From the NCBI GenBank assembly GCA_052061695.1, contig JBPZEY010000002.1: a stretch of DNA of 64,000 bases. The stretch is one strand, 5' to 3'. The number at the start of each line of letters is the position of its first letter. The stretch's first letter is position 1. Positions 61,732 to 64,000 of the stretch are shown here, one piece after another. This stretch comes from Alkalicoccus luteus (lineage in GTDB: Bacteria; Bacillota; Bacilli; Bacillales; Salisediminibacteriaceae). The translations under genes were made by a program, and so were the position numbers. Under the pieces are notes generated by a model that searched no databases, was not told where the DNA came from, and saw only the letters and a program-made list of their open reading frames with translations.

Positions 61732-61764
61732 AAAAAATACCTATTATCGATGATCGATAATAGG
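61732..61764 (-). terminator. Intrinsic terminator after odhB
   Basis: CCTATTATCGAT and ATCGATAATAGG form a 12-bp stem with a 1-base centre; on the minus strand it runs into TATTTTTTG. Confidence 0.82.
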
Positions 61765-61782
61765 CATTTCTCATTGGTCTAA

Positions 61783-63048
61783 TCAGCCCTCCAAGAGAAG
61801 CTGTTCTGGATCTTCAATTAATTCTTTTACTTTTACTAAGAAGCCTACAGCATCTTTACCGTCAATAATTCGATGATCGTAAGATAGAGCAATATACATC
61901 ATCGGACGGTTTTCGAACCGCTCATTGTCGATTGCTACCGGACGCATTTGTGTTTTATGCATGCCCAATATACCAACCTGAGGTGAATTCAGGATTGGAG
62001 TTGACCAGAGGGAGCCAAACACACCGCCGTTGGTAATCGTGAATGTTCCGCCCTGGAGGTCATCCAGCTTCAGCTTTTTGTTTTGTGCCTTTGTAGCTAA
62101 AGAGCCAATTTCCTTTTCAATGCCCGCAAATCCAAGGCGATCTGCATCGCGTACAACTGGAACTACGAGACCGTCGTCAGTTGATACCGCCACTCCAATA
62201 TCATAGAAGTCTTTCAGTACGACCTCATCGCCGTCAATCTCTGCGTTCACATAAGGATACTGCTTTAGAGCACCGATAACCGCTTTTGTGAAAAATGACA
62301 TGAATCCTAGTTTTACATCGTTGTTTTCCTGGAAGCGATCCTTCCAGCGCTTGCGGAGAGCAAGCAGGTTCGTCATATCCACTTCGTTAAACGTTGTCAG
62401 CATAGCAGCCGTCTGCTGTGCTTCCACCAGTCGTTTTGCGATTGTCTGACGGCGGCGGGACATTTTTTCACGCTTAACCGGCTTCAGTGGATTTTCATCT
62501 GATTCTTTGGAGCTGCTTTCTTTCTTTTCAGCTGACCCTTTGCCTCCTCCAGCCTGATGCGCGTCGATATCTTCTTTACGTACACGTCCAAGCGGATCAC
62601 GGGAGCTGACCGCGTGCAGATCAATTCCTTTTTCACGAGCGTACTTTCGAGCTGCTGGAGAAGCAATCACGCGCTCATCGGACTCTGACTCATCAGAGGA
62701 TCCGGACGCTTCTTTTGGCGCTTCTTTCTGTTCTGCTTCTTTTTTCTCTTCTTTTGGTTCCGGCTTTTCCTCTGTCGTTTCAGAAGGAGCTTCGGAGCCG
62801 CTGCCTTCTGAAGCATCGGTATCGATCACCGCAATAGTGTCGCCTACTTTTACTGTATCTCCTTCTTCTGCTTTTGTCTCCTTCAGCACTCCGGATTCTT
62901 CTGCAGAAATTTCCACGTTTACTTTATCTGTTTCAAGCTCGACGATGTCGTCACCTTTTTCAACGTAATCGCCCGGCTGCTTCAACCATTCGGCAACCGT
63001 TCCTTCCGTGACTGACTCAGCTAATTCCGGTACCTTTACTTCCAGCAT
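61783..63048 (-). CDS. odhB: Dihydrolipoyllysine-residue succinyltransferase (2-oxoglutarate dehydrogenase E2)
   Basis: About 421 residues. A lipoyl domain with the lipoylated Lys in VELETDKVNVEIS (about 43) is followed by a Glu/Lys/Ser-rich linker, an E3-binding domain (VIASPAARKYAREKGIDL) and the catalytic domain ending ALSYDHRIIDGKDAVGFL. It transfers succinyl to CoA in the TCA cycle. The A of its ATG is also the last base of the odhA TGA stop, so translation is coupled; GGGAG is upstream. Confidence 0.96.
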   Translation of the reverse strand: MLEVKVPELAESVTEGTVAEWLKQPGDYVEKGDDIVELETDKVNVEISAEESGVLKETKAEEGDTVKVGDTIAVIDTDASEGSGSEAPSETTEEKPEPKEEKKEAEQKEAPKEASGSSDESESDERVIASPAARKYAREKGIDLHAVSSRDPLGRVRKEDIDAHQAGGGKGSAEKKESSSKESDENPLKPVKREKMSRRRQTIAKRLVEAQQTAAMLTTFNEVDMTNLLALRKRWKDRFQENNDVKLGFMSFFTKAVIGALKQYPYVNAEIDGDEVVLKDFYDIGVAVSTDDGLVVPVVRDADRLGFAGIEKEIGSLATKAQNKKLKLDDLQGGTFTITNGGVFGSLWSTPILNSPQVGILGMHKTQMRPVAIDNERFENRPMMYIALSYDHRIIDGKDAVGFLVKVKELIEDPEQLLLEG

Positions 63049-64000
63049 CAATCATTACTCCCTTCGGATTCTCGGCTTGTTGCTTCTTCAATAATGCGAT
63101 TTTGTTCAAGTTTGTGTACTTTAGGGTCACCCTCAGCCGTACTGGAACGGCGGCGGCGGCCGACGAATTCTACAGGAATCTCATTGTTCGTCAAGCTTTG
63201 CAGGTGCGGTGCGATGTAGTGCCACGCTCCCATATTTTGAGGTTCTTCCTGAACCCACATAATTTCATCAAGATTCTCATAGGCATCCATTATTTCTTTA
63301 ATCTGTCTGCGAGGAAACGGATACAGCTCCTCGACTTTAATAATTTGCAGCCAGTCCGGTTTAGAGTCAAGCTCTGCCAGGTGCTCTTCCATATCGACAG
63401 CTACTTTACCAGAAGCAAATACGACCCGCTTTACTTTTTTCGCTTTTTCAGCCAATCCATCGACTGTGAGAACCGGCTGGAAACTTCCCTCTGTGAACGT
63501 ATCGAGAGAAGAGGCAACATTTTCGTTTCTCAGAAGACTTTTCGGAGCCATTAAAACGAGTGGTCTGATCACTTCTTCTTTCAGCATTTTAGCCTGTCTG
63601 CGCAGGAGATGGAAATACTGGCTGGCTCTCGTCAAATTCGTTACGTGCCAGTTATTCTCTGCTGCGAGCGTAAGGAATCGCTCCATTCGACCACTTGAAT
63701 GCTCTGGCCCCTGTCCCTCATAGCCGTGAGGCAGCAGGAGAACAAGCCCTGATTTCTGGCCCCACTTTGCTCTTCCGCTCGAAATGAACTGATCGAATAG
63801 AACCTGGGCGCCGTTGGAGAAATCCCCGTACTGTGCTTCCCAAATTGTGAGTGTTTCAGGAGACTGTACGTTATAGCCGTATTCGAACCCGACGCATGCA
63901 GCTTCTGACAGCGGGCTGTTGTGTACTGTGAAGGAGGCTTTCGCATCTGACAAAGCGTGAAGCGGATAGTGAACGCCTTCCTGTTCATAATCATGCAGAA
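63048..64000 (-). CDS. odhA: 2-oxoglutarate dehydrogenase E1 component (3' part)
   Basis: About 317 C-terminal residues of a protein usually near 940; the frame stays open to the window end. The thiamine-diphosphate enzyme's C-terminal region is seen: NSPLSEAACVGFEYGY, TIWEAQYGDFSNGAQV, LLLPHGYEGQGPEHSSGR and the end ENLDEIMWVQEEPQNMGAW. It decarboxylates 2-oxoglutarate and succinylates the lipoyl group of OdhB. The product links to glutamate, which EctB, IlvE and ArgD use or regenerate. Confidence 0.96.
   Translation of the reverse strand, partial: LHDYEQEGVHYPLHALSDAKASFTVHNSPLSEAACVGFEYGYNVQSPETLTIWEAQYGDFSNGAQVLFDQFISSGRAKWGQKSGLVLLLPHGYEGQGPEHSSGRMERFLTLAAENNWHVTNLTRASQYFHLLRRQAKMLKEEVIRPLVLMAPKSLLRNENVASSLDTFTEGSFQPVLTVDGLAEKAKKVKRVVFASGKVAVDMEEHLAELDSKPDWLQIIKVEELYPFPRRQIKEIMDAYENLDEIMWVQEEPQNMGAWHYIAPHLQSLTNNEIPVEFVGRRRRSSTAEGDPKVHKLEQNRIIEEATSRESEGSND

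Overview
The window looks like chromosomal DNA of a spore-forming, low-to-mid G+C Bacillaceae bacterium. Bacillus-type Shine-Dalgarno sequences precede most genes, TTG and GTG starts are frequent, and the gene orders argCJBD-carAB-argF, addB-addA-sbcD-sbcC and odhA-odhB match those of Bacillus. Ectoine-precursor genes, many acidic proteins and several oxidative-stress genes suggest a moderately halophilic or haloalkaliphilic lifestyle; that is inference. I see no rRNA, tRNA, CRISPR array, prophage or intact insertion sequence.

Layout. 1-4.4 kb: 3' end of typA, an ectAB pair with no ectC, two DnaA boxes, a lone tyrosine recombinase and a DCC-family protein. 4.4-7.1 kb: a BtuF-like protein, then a tightly overlapped three-gene set (DUF6884-like protein, deoxyinosine-type DNA glycosylase, 5'-3' exonuclease). 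7.2-20.6 kb: ilvE and the whole arginine pathway on the minus strand, argC-J-B-D-carA-carB-argF-argG-argH, with a strong promoter and ArgR-like boxes before argC. 20.9-26.2 kb: cardiolipin synthase, a VOC dioxygenase, two methionine sulfoxide reductase genes and an Ohr peroxidase. 26.3-34.4 kb: an alpha/beta hydrolase, a PPOX-UbiA fusion beside a C45 acyltransferase-like gene, several poorly known genes and an ABC-F ATPase. 34.4-46.4 kb: a non-coding repeat with terminal inverted repeats, then the double-strand-break repair operon addBA-sbcDC. 47-52.5 kb: two flavoproteins, a TVP38 membrane protein, and dapA under a lysine riboswitch. 51.7-59.2 kb: membrane proteins, divergent copies of prs, pfkA and rlmN, pssA and a YteA-like protein. 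59.3-64 kb: a membrane-anchored serine protease, a CrtI-like oxidoreductase, odhB and the 3' part of odhA.

How it fits together. Arginine synthesis is gathered in one block, and glutamate/aspartate metabolism recurs in ilvE, dapA, odhAB and ectAB. DNA repair is represented by two separate units. The most unusual points are ectAB closed off by its own terminator without ectC, the glycosylase/exonuclease/DUF6884 operon, the PPOX-UbiA fusion, and a repeat family whose two copies both lie against transcription terminators, one of them duplicated.
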